Source of the DNA: Macrostomum hystrix
Lineage: Eukaryota; Platyhelminthes; Macrostomidae
Direction: 5' to 3'
Assembly: GCA_950097015.1 (NCBI GenBank)
Contig: CATNEN010000038.1
Span: 11,415,001 to 11,479,000, forward strand
Length of the DNA: 64,000 nt
Of the stretch, positions 35,801-40,075 are shown one piece after another; within the stretch, counting starts at the first letter, position 1, and every line of letters begins with the position of its first letter. The notes beneath the pieces were generated by a model. The model worked only from the letters and a program-made list of their open reading frames with translations, did not search any database and was not told where the DNA came from. Position numbers and translations under genes: made by a program.

Positions 35801-35837
35801 GCTCGGCGCCCAAACTGGCAACAGCGCCGCCGCTCAT
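4559..35837 (-). CDS. SZT2: SZT2 (KICSTOR subunit) orthologue, 24 coding exons
   Basis: SZT2 is the large scaffold of the KICSTOR complex (with KPTN, ITFG2 and KICS2). In vertebrates KICSTOR tethers GATOR1 to lysosomes and represses mTORC1 when amino acids are scarce. The start matches the family's DYR(I/V)SRN motif. Further matches lie at the AAYW...W(L/M)HMHRL block, the QLTAEDINFIQ/PKYRDAD/GIACIT block, VHSFCHDYHLRML and CHRDLLWSRLL, in the same order as in SZT2. I joined 24 exons by GT/AG sites; all phases agree and the total is 12,870 nt with one terminal TAG. That is 4,289 residues against about 3,400 in vertebrates. The excess is low-complexity Ala, Ser, Gln and acidic insertions. Introns total about 18 kb, mostly minisatellites. 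The identity is firm; exons 6, 11, 12, 19 and 22 have the least certain borders. An AG sits one base before the ATG, so a 5' UTR splice or spliced-leader addition is possible. Confidence 0.93.
4844..5325 (-). repeat. SZT2 intron 23, degenerate ~55-bp repeat
   Basis: Six or seven copies of a motif like CGATATGTATCGAAAAT spaced about 50-60 bases apart (4866, 4918, 4968, 4993, 5097, 5158, 5215), with divergent spacers. It looks like an old, decayed tandem array. Confidence 0.55.
5326..5889 (-). CDS. SZT2: SZT2 exon 23
   Basis: Residues 4008-4195. Acceptor AACCTCGCAG|GAG, donor TCAGAG|GTTTGT, phase 0. It encodes the conserved DCHRDLLWSRLLGSIGGDLP, DFSEFEELLNTAAVQIPADD and LDSRINRILNMRQNFADYVF, all typical of the C-terminal SZT2 region, then CAYQYLAIRIPD. 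The ATG inside the exon is not a start. Confidence 0.92.
5980..6330. repeat. SZT2 intron 22, ~55-bp minisatellite
   Basis: About six copies of a roughly 50-60-bp unit that includes CTATCTGGAGATCGGCTAGG and GGTCACTTGACCCTC. The rest of the intron (6331-6848) is AT-rich and holds two copies of a segment with CACTCGTCAT and GGCAGGAGTA (about 6600-6810). Confidence 0.85.
6849..7190 (-). CDS. SZT2: SZT2 exon 22
   Basis: Acceptor ATGTCCCAG|GCC, donor CAGCTG|GTAAGT, phase 0. The first 70 residues look real (YPVRVMRTQTDSPG, EYCLVHHSAE, RHHVLYVISQE, FSVFIILLDPDACFP). The last 40 are low-complexity. An earlier donor (GATGC|GTGTTT) would shorten the exon but break the phase with exon 23. Confidence 0.72.
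7265..7985. repeat. SZT2 intron 21, ~21-bp minisatellite
   Basis: About 34 copies of a unit with core GACCTGAAGGATCTGAGAAG. On the transcribed strand each unit reads CCTTCAG|GTCGC, that is, a pyrimidine tract and AG directly followed by GT. Confidence 0.93.
7993..8015. other. Perfect 10-bp hairpin just inside an intron
   Basis: CTATCTGTCT and AGACAGATAG form a perfect 10-bp stem around AAA, about 30 bases downstream of the exon 21 5' splice site on the transcribed strand. No role is known. Confidence 0.6.
8044..8476 (-). CDS. SZT2: SZT2 exon 21
   Basis: Acceptor GATTCCGCAG|G, donor ATATGCAG|GTGAGA, phase 2 to phase 0. It is a highly conserved SZT2 block: LLVKVIENRNDIIVVEVFC, VHSFCHDYHLRMLCDYIQ, YDVVAFLHAFTRDIQQPPLY and ANHYAYVTHF. 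The order matches the vertebrate VYSFMYDFHLR to FLEDFLRYYRSPP region. Confidence 0.9.
8493..9215. repeat. SZT2 intron 20, 24-bp minisatellite
   Basis: About 30 copies of a 24-bp unit with core GGTGTTACAGAGGCTAGTGG. Copies near the donor side (8950-9215) are a different variant with CCATGAGGCAAGG. On the sense strand the unit carries CTCTGTAACACC, resembling the donor ACAG|GTAACTAACACC. Open frames on both strands reflect the 24-base period. Confidence 0.95.
9227..9656 (-). CDS. SZT2: SZT2 exon 20 with poly-Q
   Basis: Acceptor AATTGTGCAG|GT, donor CACTACAG|GTAACT, phase 1 to phase 2. An Ala-rich start and a run of about 14 Gln come first. Then follows the conserved helix SGAWYANLKADMVRAYSDYL, ending in LPNMPAPHLGLHYR. 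The poly-Q codes as CTG on the + strand. Confidence 0.82.
9752..10061 (-). CDS. SZT2: SZT2 exon 19
   Basis: Acceptor CATTCCAG|GCT, donor CCTACGA|GTACGA, ends in phase 1. It encodes RMRHWRKLSALQ, a linker, SPHELMAVLKAGLRPVHS and a Gln run. The donor is weak. It was picked because it gives the phase needed by exon 20 and removes a 95-bp intron. Confidence 0.72.
10085..10270. repeat. SZT2 intron 18, ~23-bp minisatellite
   Basis: Eight copies of a unit with core GTGATTGACAGGTGTACATT fill the 215-bp intron nearly from splice site to splice site. Confidence 0.9.
10277..10835 (-). CDS. SZT2: SZT2 exon 18
   Basis: Acceptor GCCTTCCAG|C, donor CACGAG|GTAGGC, phase 2 to phase 0. It begins FLAFKSHVVCPKLGLGYL, the conserved KLGL motif after the YNW block, and carries Gln runs of five to nine residues. 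It ends GVCDDLYWHFLQLLRLGQMH. Confidence 0.86.
10868..11235. repeat. SZT2 intron 17, ~27-bp G-rich minisatellite
   Basis: About 14 irregular copies with core GGTAGAATTGGGGGAGAAAG. The transcribed strand is pyrimidine-rich (CTTTCTCCCCCAATTCTACC) and nearly free of AG. It leads toward the acceptor of exon 18, so it can act as one long pyrimidine tract. Confidence 0.9.
11277..12146 (-). CDS. SZT2: SZT2 exon 17
   Basis: Acceptor CTCTCTGCAG|G, donor AACCTGCG|GTGTGG, phase 2 to phase 2. It starts PWFARFSKKSSD, with CLPNLTYAVYEASQGLD in the first third, then a long Ala/Ser-rich region. It ends with VTFYSYNLNKQLLDSINDRL, equivalent to the vertebrate YNW..L...L segment. Downstream of the donor the frame runs on into the pyrimidine-rich 27-bp array, which is intron. 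Confidence 0.87.
12215..12545 (+). mobile_element. tRNA-derived SINE, family A, copy 1
   Basis: The head has a Pol III A-box-like GGTGACAGAGCG and a B box GGCTCGATTCC. The body continues with TACACTGCCTGA and TGCTCAGGAGTCAGCG and ends in a TTATTATTAT tail. It is shared, over roughly 300 bases, with the copies at 22,955 (opposite strand) and 56,985. It lies in SZT2 intron 16, antisense to the gene. Confidence 0.8.
12568..13115 (-). CDS. SZT2: SZT2 exon 16
   Basis: Acceptor CTCTTTCAG|GTT, donor CTGCTGAG|GTGAGC, ends in phase 2. VWKRGGVTAEGLIERVSTYV with ALEDLTMEHRLLTLPF corresponds to the vertebrate VWEKGNISIVQLEEKL region. It is followed by long Ala-, Ser- and Gln-rich insertions and ends at MNPFYYRLLR. 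Confidence 0.9.
13185..13700. repeat. SZT2 intron 15, ~22-bp AT-rich minisatellite
   Basis: A divergent array with core AATTACCTCTAATTAGTCTA; the middle copies (13,330-13,450) are nearly identical. On the sense strand units read TTAGAG|GTAATT, again an AG|GT. Confidence 0.85.
13761..14270 (-). CDS. SZT2: SZT2 exon 15
   Basis: Residues 2674-2843. Acceptor CAATTGCAG|CTC, donor TTTAAG|GTGAGT, phase 0. It is among the clearest SZT2 blocks: LTAEDINFIQ, FLKQNFNLAFIAPKYRDAD, GEIYLWNMG and FDGIACITCRLL. An upstream ATG in the same open frame was not used, because the junction K|LTAEDINF reproduces the conserved sequence. Confidence 0.93.
14318..17450. repeat. SZT2 intron 14, 24-bp minisatellite (~130 copies)
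   Basis: A unit of 24 bp with core CCTAATGATTAGCTCGATAT and variants such as CTCCATATG, TTGCTTAATG and CCTAATCATT. Variant strings recur in the same order in several blocks, so higher-order duplication is clear. Because 24 is a multiple of 3, both strands stay open for more than 1,000 codons; these are not genes. The array fills the intron from about 50 bases after exon 15 to about 70 bases before exon 14. Confidence 0.97.
17518..18018 (-). CDS. SZT2: SZT2 exon 14 with a long poly-Q tract
   Basis: Residues 2507-2673. Acceptor TTCGCCTAG|ATA, donor ACTAAG|GTGAGC, phase 0. It holds an uninterrupted run of 18 CAG-encoded Gln (about 17,839-17,892) and a shorter run of seven. It ends with MVHECISSMKAKLDSIVLIK and LLSRTPYTK, which continues into exon 15 exactly as the vertebrate DKLDDATLDVITVMLVRN to CKLTPEDVEF region does. 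Confidence 0.87.
18180..21230. repeat. SZT2 intron 13, 20-bp minisatellite (~150 copies)
   Basis: The unit is GAGAAGCGTTTGAGTAGTTA with variants TAGCTT, TATTAA, TGGG and TTTTAGAAGAG. It has a higher-order repeat: markers at 18,437 and 18,881 recur 740 bases on, at 19,177 and 19,621, with the same variant order between. The sense strand has almost no AG and reads CTCTAAC in each unit, a branch-point-like string. The same unit fills an intron of TBC1D22 at 44,430-46,700. Confidence 0.97.
21392..22036 (-). CDS. SZT2: SZT2 exon 13
   Basis: Residues 2292-2506. Acceptor AATCCCGCAG|CAC, donor AATGAG|GTGAGT, phase 0. It encodes LCPRCSLCDLMPSVSRTIAK with two Cys pairs, then LIYRVNQLKLLEEVQRTLKC. A His/Gln-rich tract follows, then a conserved-looking end LSYLRVSNRKNMLVMRDVDS. 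The start inside a longer open frame was set by phase; 645 bases keep the frame. Confidence 0.8.
22150..22490. repeat. SZT2 intron 12, ~60-bp AT-rich minisatellite
   Basis: About five copies of a unit with AGTACACGATAATAAAGTAC and TTCAAATTCTTAAAGTACAG. It occupies most of the 482-bp intron. Confidence 0.85.
22519..22774 (-). CDS. SZT2: SZT2 exon 12
   Basis: Donor TTTTACCAG|GTTGGT, phase 0 end. It encodes an acidic Gly-rich linker, then AWNQLPECWLVCEFQAARNT and LTFYQ. The start was chosen at CATTGCTCAG|C because it alone gives the single base needed after exon 11 and has a good pyrimidine tract. The frame is open further upstream, so the true start may be earlier, for instance 22879. Confidence 0.68.
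22955..23262 (-). mobile_element. tRNA-derived SINE, family A, copy 2
   Basis: The reverse complement carries GCCTCTCGCACTA, ATTGATTCCGCGGCG (B-box region), TACACTGCCTGACGATGAG and TGTGTGAGTGTGTGC, collinear with the copy at 12,215. It lies in SZT2 intron 11 in sense orientation. A perfect 14-bp palindrome GACTAACGTTAGTC (23,261-23,274) sits at its 5' end. Confidence 0.8.
23291..23544 (-). CDS. SZT2: SZT2 exon 11
   Basis: Acceptor TGTTTCGCAG|GCG, donor ACTCG|GTAAGG, ends in phase 2. The content is a low-complexity Ala/Thr/Val segment, then IVQLRPLSMRTVSSTPRR. No clear homologue block was recognised. The call rests on strong splice sites, open frame and phase agreement with both neighbours. 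Confidence 0.6.
23690..24268. repeat. SZT2 intron 10, 62-bp minisatellite carrying the 5' splice site
   Basis: Nine copies of a 62-bp unit. Each contains, on the sense strand, GTGAGAA(T/C)CTGCTCAGGA. The first eleven of these bases are the authentic donor of exon 10 (CAACAG|GTGAGAATCTG). The array therefore begins at the splice junction itself. Confidence 0.93.
24261..24668 (-). CDS. SZT2: SZT2 exon 10
   Basis: Residues 1986-2121. Acceptor AAATCGCAG|GTA, donor CAACAG|GTGAGA, phase 0. It encodes VFYRFLAEEVIQVND and FKQIGRYHYLTRC, then an Ala/Gln-rich stretch and FASLLGVDSEVELITQQ. The donor sequence GTGAGAATCTG is repeated in every unit of the following 62-bp array. Confidence 0.85.
24740..24995. 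repeat. SZT2 intron 9, 32-bp minisatellite
   Basis: About eight copies of a unit with core AATCTTTAGGTTGGCTAGTC and the alternative GGCTATTCACAAATC. It fills the 371-bp intron. Confidence 0.92.
25040..25291 (-). CDS. SZT2: SZT2 exon 9
   Basis: Acceptor CCTTCCAG|ATT, donor GTTGAG|GTAGCA, phase 0. It encodes FQCHRELQWMLNDEIVNIMR and ITEAVLSRVVHHV, then FQFVFGVEES. The exon sits between two arrays. The frame runs a further nine codons to a TAA if unspliced. Confidence 0.85.
25320..26570. repeat. SZT2 intron 8, 21-bp minisatellite
   Basis: More than 50 copies of a 21-bp unit with core GGGAACCTGATCGATAATTC, mixed with a related unit containing GATCTGTGATCGGTAGTTC. Decayed copies continue to about 26,710. 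The sense strand reads GATCAG|GTTCCC in most units. The open frame on the + strand (NSGNLSD repeats) is a by-product. Confidence 0.95.
26800..27918 (-). CDS. SZT2: SZT2 exon 8
   Basis: Residues 1529-1901. Acceptor TTCACAG|ACG, donor CGTGAG|GTCAGT, phase 0. Recognisable parts are SPLFLQYYCTAAAS and ASLILLPLKPIEPG. Between and after them are long low-complexity tracts: an Arg cluster, Asp/Glu-rich linkers, Ala/Thr/Pro repeats and a basic HRRRRRRERR stretch. These are probably disordered linkers that make the protein longer than its vertebrate homologue. Confidence 0.85.
27925..28190. repeat. SZT2 intron 7, weak ~35-bp repeat
   Basis: Six degenerate copies built around GGTTGCTAAGAGTACATT, spaced about 35-50 bases apart. 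Confidence 0.6.
28219..28412 (-). CDS. SZT2: SZT2 exon 7
   Basis: Acceptor CTCACCAG|GC, donor GAAAAT|GTGAGA, phase 1 to phase 0. It encodes KYFSELCCLPGYYALNCG, then a strongly acidic run of Asp/Glu and a hydrophobic tail FLVGSDTGEN. A second GT four codons before the chosen donor (ACGG|GTGAAA) gives the wrong phase for exon 8. Confidence 0.75.
28503..28764 (-). CDS. SZT2: SZT2 exon 6
   Basis: Acceptor TATTCCAG|GCG, donor ACTATCG|GTTTGT, ends in phase 1. It encodes LDELLEEQASINIDLTDFL and SCGHVYYATKLLLQQQ. The last 30 codons have no recognised counterpart. The frame was kept because only it joins exon 7 without a stop. Another frame in the same DNA also looks protein-like near the end, so this part is less certain. 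Confidence 0.72.
28780..29575. repeat. SZT2 intron 5, 23-bp minisatellite
   Basis: About 34 copies with core TCTACCAGACCCCAATCTAC. The sense strand reads GACAG|GTAGATTGG in each unit. Variant strings (TATCAGGCTCTTATC) recur at regular distances, showing multi-unit duplication. Confidence 0.95.
29595..29790 (-). CDS. SZT2: SZT2 exon 5
   Basis: Acceptor TTCACAG|A, donor TTTCAG|GTTGGC, phase 2 to phase 0. It encodes a helical segment with RYRLGDPAPKYMDREAF and LDDCGKLHTHLTQLTAAMAD, ending at ATVRTIFQ. The following intron is the 23-bp array at 28,790-29,575. Confidence 0.85.
29860..30047 (-). CDS. SZT2: SZT2 exon 4
   Basis: Acceptor CGGCAG|GTG, donor TTGAG|GTGTGT, ends in phase 2. The junction WCCYGQ|VCNSRCLQLLLFP corresponds to the vertebrate [20 protein letters not shown] segment, followed by FPIYAYCVN, the counterpart of the PVYIYSCS stretch. 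The intron to exon 5 is only 69 bp and carries no repeats. Confidence 0.9.
30110..30790. repeat. SZT2 intron 3, 10-bp minisatellite
   Basis: Nearly 70 copies of CAGACAGTTA with GCTA, ATTT and GGCAGG variants. On the sense strand (CTGTAACTGT) the array is free of AG through most of its length. It starts about 20 bases after the exon 3 donor. Confidence 0.95.
30800..32335 (-). CDS. SZT2: SZT2 exon 3
   Basis: Residues 737-1248. Acceptor CACTGCAG|GTC, donor GGACAG|GTTGGC, phase 0. It starts with VYLSVKPHYQTLIVTL, followed by the helix ELRERLANLYFPSR that corresponds to the vertebrate LREEILRLRFPHR region. The middle carries LQQGFHFAYANAGFVNLF and VTEVWAEPQPGRP, also in SZT2. A Pro/Ala-rich insertion lies near residues 1030-1055. 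It ends at WCCYGQ, joined directly to exon 4. Confidence 0.9.
32395..33185. repeat. SZT2 intron 2, 29-bp minisatellite
   Basis: About 27 copies with core GAATGACCAATGAGCCTTCA. The sense strand reads CTGTAG|GTTATGAAGG in each unit. Confidence 0.95.
33186..33325. repeat. Inverted copies of the 29-bp unit
   Basis: Three or four units of the same minisatellite in opposite orientation (TTCTGTAGGTTATGAAGGCTC) lie directly beside the main array, close to the exon 2 donor. The RNA could fold into a long hairpin here. Confidence 0.85.
33355..33987 (-). CDS. SZT2: SZT2 exon 2
   Basis: Residues 526-736, acceptor CTTCAG|ATA, donor ATG|GTGAGT, phase 0 at both ends. It matches the SZT2 stretch with NKTDAFVAQL, SSPLFYLLPQTQEPVL, AAYWLRMVRIDA and WMHVHRLFLLLRHD, then SPVQCRQALSLI and a C-terminal SFYM. 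This is one of the best conserved parts of the protein. Confidence 0.93.
34263..35837 (-). CDS. SZT2: SZT2 exon 1
   Basis: Encodes residues 1-525 from ATG at 35837. It holds the N-terminal signature (LIRRDYRVSRNMRASWF) and the region that aligns to the vertebrate N-terminal alpha/beta segment (PVALPGCLTSFYPGICLSV). A Ser/Ala-rich insertion starts near residue 400, and the exon ends in a block with SVRLREGYTIRRFQLLKG. Donor GAG|GTGATT, phase 0. The frame stays open past the donor, so the end was chosen by splice phase and by continuation into exon 2. Confidence 0.92.
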
Positions 35838-35984
35838 GCTGCAGCAATTGCGTTTGCTTACAACTTAGCTAAGCAGTAGTATGGGCAGTTGCATTCCAAG
35901 CTAGCCCTAGCAATGCCTAATTGGCAAAGTTCGACACTACGCGCAAAGCGCAGGCTGTTTATACTCTGAAAACGGATTCATGAG

Positions 35985-36495
35985 TTCGCAGTCAGGTAAA
36001 TTGATCATCTCACTTCGGATCTCTAATGAGTATGCAGTCAGGTAAATTGGTAATCTCACCTCTGATCTCTAATGAGTATGCAGTCAGGTAAATTGGTAAT
36101 CTCACCTCTGATCTCTAATGAGTTTGCAGTCTGGTAAATTGGAAATCTCACCTCTGATCTCTAATGAGTTTGCAGTCTGGTAAATTGGTTATCTCACCTC
36201 TGATCTCTAATGAGTTTGCAGTCAGGTAAATTGGTAATCTCACCTTTGATCTCTAATGAGTTTGCAGTCAGGTAAATTGGTTATCTCACCTCTGATCTCT
36301 AATGAGTTTGCAGTCAGGTAAATTGGTAATCTCACCTTTGATCTCTAATGAGTTTGCAGTCAGGTTAATTGGTAATCTCACCTCTGATCTCTAATGAGTT
36401 CGCAGTCAGGTAAATTGGTAATTTCACCTCTAATCTCTAATGAGTTTGCAGTCTGGTTAATTGGTAATCTCACCTCTAATCTCTAATGAGTTTGC
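35985..36495. repeat. 46-bp minisatellite upstream of SZT2
   Basis: About 11 copies of a unit with GCAGTCAGGTAAATTGGTAA and CTCACCTCTGATCTC. On the SZT2 sense strand each unit carries CAGAG|GTGAGAT, a good 5' splice-site match. It starts 150 bases upstream of the SZT2 ATG, where a 5' UTR intron could be. The next 350 bases (36,496-36,840) are AT-rich with nothing recognised. Confidence 0.92.
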
Positions 36496-36839
36496 AAAAC
36501 TTATGCTAATTAACAATCTATAGCTTGCATATGATATTAAATTGAAAATAAAATAAATAAAGTTTATGTGGACTTCAAGACAGTGCATCAATTTGAATAT
36601 AAGAGCAGATTATATTTTATATGCACAAAATAATGCAAATGTAAACACGAGCTACATAAATACAGGAACAAGACACAAATTTAAAGCTTTTTTCTGCTCC
36701 ATTTTTTAATTAGCTTATACAAACAAAAGCATTGCAAGGTATTTGGAGCATATTTTTTACTTCTAGTTTTTATAATAAAGAATCACTTGTTAGATATTAT
36801 ATTAATATGGCCAGATATTAGTTTCAGATTCCTGATACT

Positions 36840-37585
36840 CTTATAGATCAGATTCCTTGTACGATTCTAATTTCGATTCCTAGTACGATTCTAGTCTCGA
36901 TTCTCGAAACGATTCTTGCTTCGATTCTCTAGACGATTCTTGCTTCGATTCTCTAGACGATTCTTGCTTCGATTCTCTAGACGATTCTTGCTTCGATTCT
37001 CTAGACGATTCTAGTTTCTATTGCTGGTACGATTCTAGTCTCAATTTCTAGAACGATTCTAGTCTCGATTTCTGGTACGATTGTAGTCTCGATTCCTGGT
37101 ACGATTCTTGCTTCGATTCTCTAGACGATTCTTGCTTCGATTCTCTAGACGATTCTAGTTTCTATTGCTGGTACGATTCTAGTCTTAATTTCTAGAACGA
37201 TTCTAGTCTCGATTTCTGGTACGATTGTAGTCTCGATTCCTGGTACGATTCTTGCTTCGATTCTCTAGACGATTCTAGTTTCCATTGCTGGTACGATTCT
37301 GGTCTCGATCCCTGGTACGATTCTAGTCTCGATTCCCGAAACTATTCTTGCTTCGATTCTCTAGACGATTCTAGTTTCGATTCCTGGTACGATTCTAGTC
37401 TCGATCCCTGGTACGATTCTAGTCTCGATTCCTTGTACGATTCTAGTCTCGATTTCTGGTACGATTCTATACTCGATTCATGGTACGATTCTAGCTTCGA
37501 TTCCTGGTAGGATTCTAGCTTCGATTCCCGATACGATTCTAGCTGCGATTTCTGATCAAATTCTAGCTCTGATTTTTTATACGAT
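36840..37585. repeat. 24-bp minisatellite between MRPS12 and SZT2
   Basis: About 30 copies with core CGATTCTAGTCTCGATTCCT and variants CTTGCTTCGATTCTCTAGA. It lies just downstream of the MRPS12 stop. The open minus-strand frame (ESYQESKLESY type) results from the period. Confidence 0.9.
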
Positions 37586-37700
37586 TCTAATTTGACAAAT
37601 AGTACTATTTTGTAGCATTTATGTCTATGTTGAAATTTGAATTCAAACACAGGAAAATGTCTTCTAAAAAGCTTTGGAGAGTTCGGGCCATAGACAGTGG

Positions 37701-38276
37701 CTACTTGGGAACCTGTTTAACCACGTGCGCGCAGTCGTATTTGCCGCGCACCACTTTGTGCTTGACGCCAATCAGATCCTGGCACCGCCCGCCCCTAATT
37801 AGCACCATGTTATGCTCCTGCAAGTTGTGCCCGATGCCGGGCACGTAGGCTGTAATCTCGCGACCGTTCGATAGGCGAACTCGAACGCAGCGTCGATTAG
37901 CGGAATTCGGCTTCTTCGGCTTTCGAATCAGAGTTCGAAGGACAATGCCCTTCATGAATGGCCGCTGGTCCATGTGTCGGTTCGGCGGACGCTTCTTAAC
38001 AATGGGTCCGTAGCGGGCCATGCGGTTCAACAGGTTGTCATCTTCGATGCACTTCGGCATCGCGATGCTCCAGCTCTGCGGCGCTGGGGCCGCGTCAAAT
38101 AAACCGGAGCTATTGTTCACAAATCGACTGGCGCAACGAATCGGCAACTGAAGCAGCGGTAGAAGGCCCATTGTGGGGCCCGCCTTAGCAACAGCTGACA
38201 ACAGTGTGGAACTACGAGTACAGACTGAAGAGGCCAGCGCTGCCACCAGCGGCTTCATCATTAGTCTGGCCAGCAT
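37701..38276 (-). CDS. MRPS12: Mitochondrial ribosomal protein S12 (uS12m)
   Basis: A 191-residue intronless coding region; stop TAG at 37703-37701. uS12m lies at the decoding centre of the mitochondrial small subunit. Residues 1-70 are a basic, Ser/Ala-rich stretch with almost no acidic residues before residue 60, as expected of a mitochondrial import signal. The conserved body follows: [52 protein letters not shown] and VVRGKYDC. One oddity: the decoding loop reads DLIGV where other uS12 proteins have DLPGV. A 3' splice site (ATTTTTCAG at 38,301-38,309) lies 24 bases before the ATG, so the mRNA either has a 5' UTR intron or receives a spliced leader. It is on the same strand as SZT2, 1.86 kb upstream. 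Confidence 0.96.
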   Translation of the reverse strand: MLARLMMKPLVAALASSVCTRSSTLLSAVAKAGPTMGLLPLLQLPIRCASRFVNNSSGLFDAAPAPQSWSIAMPKCIEDDNLLNRMARYGPIVKKRPPNRHMDQRPFMKGIVLRTLIRKPKKPNSANRRCVRVRLSNGREITAYVPGIGHNLQEHNMVLIRGGRCQDLIGVKHKVVRGKYDCAHVVKQVPK

Positions 38277-38419
38277 CCGAGCACGTTTCGATTAGAATAT
38301 CTGAAAAATGTAAATCAATTAGGGCCGATTAATCTGAAGCTCATTAAATAAATGAATTCCTAAATTAATTCAAAGCCAATGGTTAACGGTTCGGTTCAGG
38401 GAATATTCTGCGATTTTAG

Positions 38420-40075
38420 AGCACCAGTTCCTGAAGATCCCTTAGCACTAGTTCCTGAAGACCCCGGAGCACTAGTTCCTGAAGATCCCTTAGCACTAGT
38501 TCCTGAAGACCCCGGAGCACTAGTTCCTGAAGATCCCGGAGCACTAGTTCCTGAAGATCCCTTAGCACTAGTTCCTGAAGACCCCGGAGCACTAGTTCCT
38601 GAAGACCCCGGAGCACTAGTTCCTGAAGATCCCGGAGCACTAGTTCCTGAAGATCCCGGAGCACTAGTTCCTGAAGACCCCAGAGCACTAGTTCCTGAAG
38701 ATCCCGGAGCACAAGTTCCTGAAGATCCCGGAGCACTAGTTCCTGAAGACCCCGGAGCACTAGTTCCTGAAGACCCCGGAGCACTAGTTCCTGAAGATCC
38801 CGGAGCACTAGTTCCTGAAGACCCCGGAGCACTAGTTCCTGAAGATCCCGGAGCACCAGTCCCTGAAGATCCCGGAGCACCAGTCCCTGAAGATCCCGGA
38901 GCACCAGTTCCTGAAGATCCCGGAGCACCAGTCCCTGAAGATCATAGAGCACTAGTTCCTGAAGATCCCGGAGCACTAGTTCCTGAAGACCCCGGAGCAC
39001 TAGTTCCTGAAGATCCCGGAGCACCAGTCCCTGAAGATCCCGGAGCACCAGTCCCTGAAGATCCCGTAGCACCAGTTCCTGAAGATCCCGGAGCACCAGT
39101 CCCTGAAGATCATAGAGCACTAGTTCCTGAAGATCCCGGAGCACCAGTCCCTGAAGATCCCGGAGCACCAGTTCCTGAATATCATGGAGCACCAGTCCCT
39201 GAAGATCATAGAGCACCAGTCCCTGAAAATTATGGAGCACCAGTCCCTGAAGATTATGGAGCACCAGTCCCTGAAGATTATGGAGCACCAGTCCCTGAAT
39301 ATCATGGAGCACCAGTCCCTGAAGATTATGGAGCACCAGTCCCTGAAGATTATGGAGCACCAGTCCCTGAATATCATGGAGCACCAGTCCCTGAAGATTA
39401 TGGAGCACCAGTCCCTGAATATCATGGAGCACCAGTCCCTGAAGATTATGGAGCACCAGTCCCTGAAGATTATGGAGCACCAGTCCCTGAATATCATGGA
39501 GCACCAGTCCCTGAAGATTATGGAGCACCAGTCCCTGAAGATTATGGAGCACCAGTCCCTGAATATGATGGAGCACCAGTCCCTGAAGATTATGGAGCAC
39601 CAGTCCCTGAAGATTATGGAGCACCAGTCCCTGAATATCATGGAGCACCAGTCCCTGAAGATTATGGAGCACCAGTCCCTGAAGATTATGGAGCACCAGT
39701 CCCTGAATATCATGGAGCACCAGTCCCTGAAGATTATGGAGCACCAGTCCCTGAAGATTATGGAGCACCAGTCCCTGAATATCATGGAGCACCAGTCCCT
39801 GAAGATTATGGAGCACCAGTCCCTGAATATCATGGAGCACCAGTCCCTGAAGATTATGGAGCACCAGTCCCTGAATATCATGGAGCACCAGTCCCTGAAG
39901 ATTATGGAGCACCAGTCCCTGAAGATCATAGAGCACCAGTCCCTGAAGATCCTGGAGCACTAGTTCCTGAAGATCCCTGAGTACCAGTTTCTGAAGATCT
40001 TGGAGCACCAGTCCCTGAAGGTCCCGGAGCACCAGTCCCTGAAGGTCCCGGAGCACCAGTCCCTGAATATCTTGT
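38420..40075. repeat. 24-bp minisatellite (~69 copies) upstream of MRPS12
   Basis: Core GGAGCACCAGTCCCTGAA, followed by a variable hexamer. The left half uses GATCCC/GACCCC with ACTAGTTCC; the right half uses GATTAT/TATCAT with CCAGTCC, so the variants are sorted along the array. The period is divisible by 3, and both strands are open for over 500 codons; I do not regard these as genes. 40,076-40,690 is AT-rich with nothing recognised. Confidence 0.96.

Noticed and set aside
38379-40056. Open frames of 530-546 codons (GAPVPEDY and LQGLVLHN repeats)
   Set aside because: Same period effect in a 24-bp minisatellite. The reading is open on both strands and in extra frames, and no splice or start context supports a gene.
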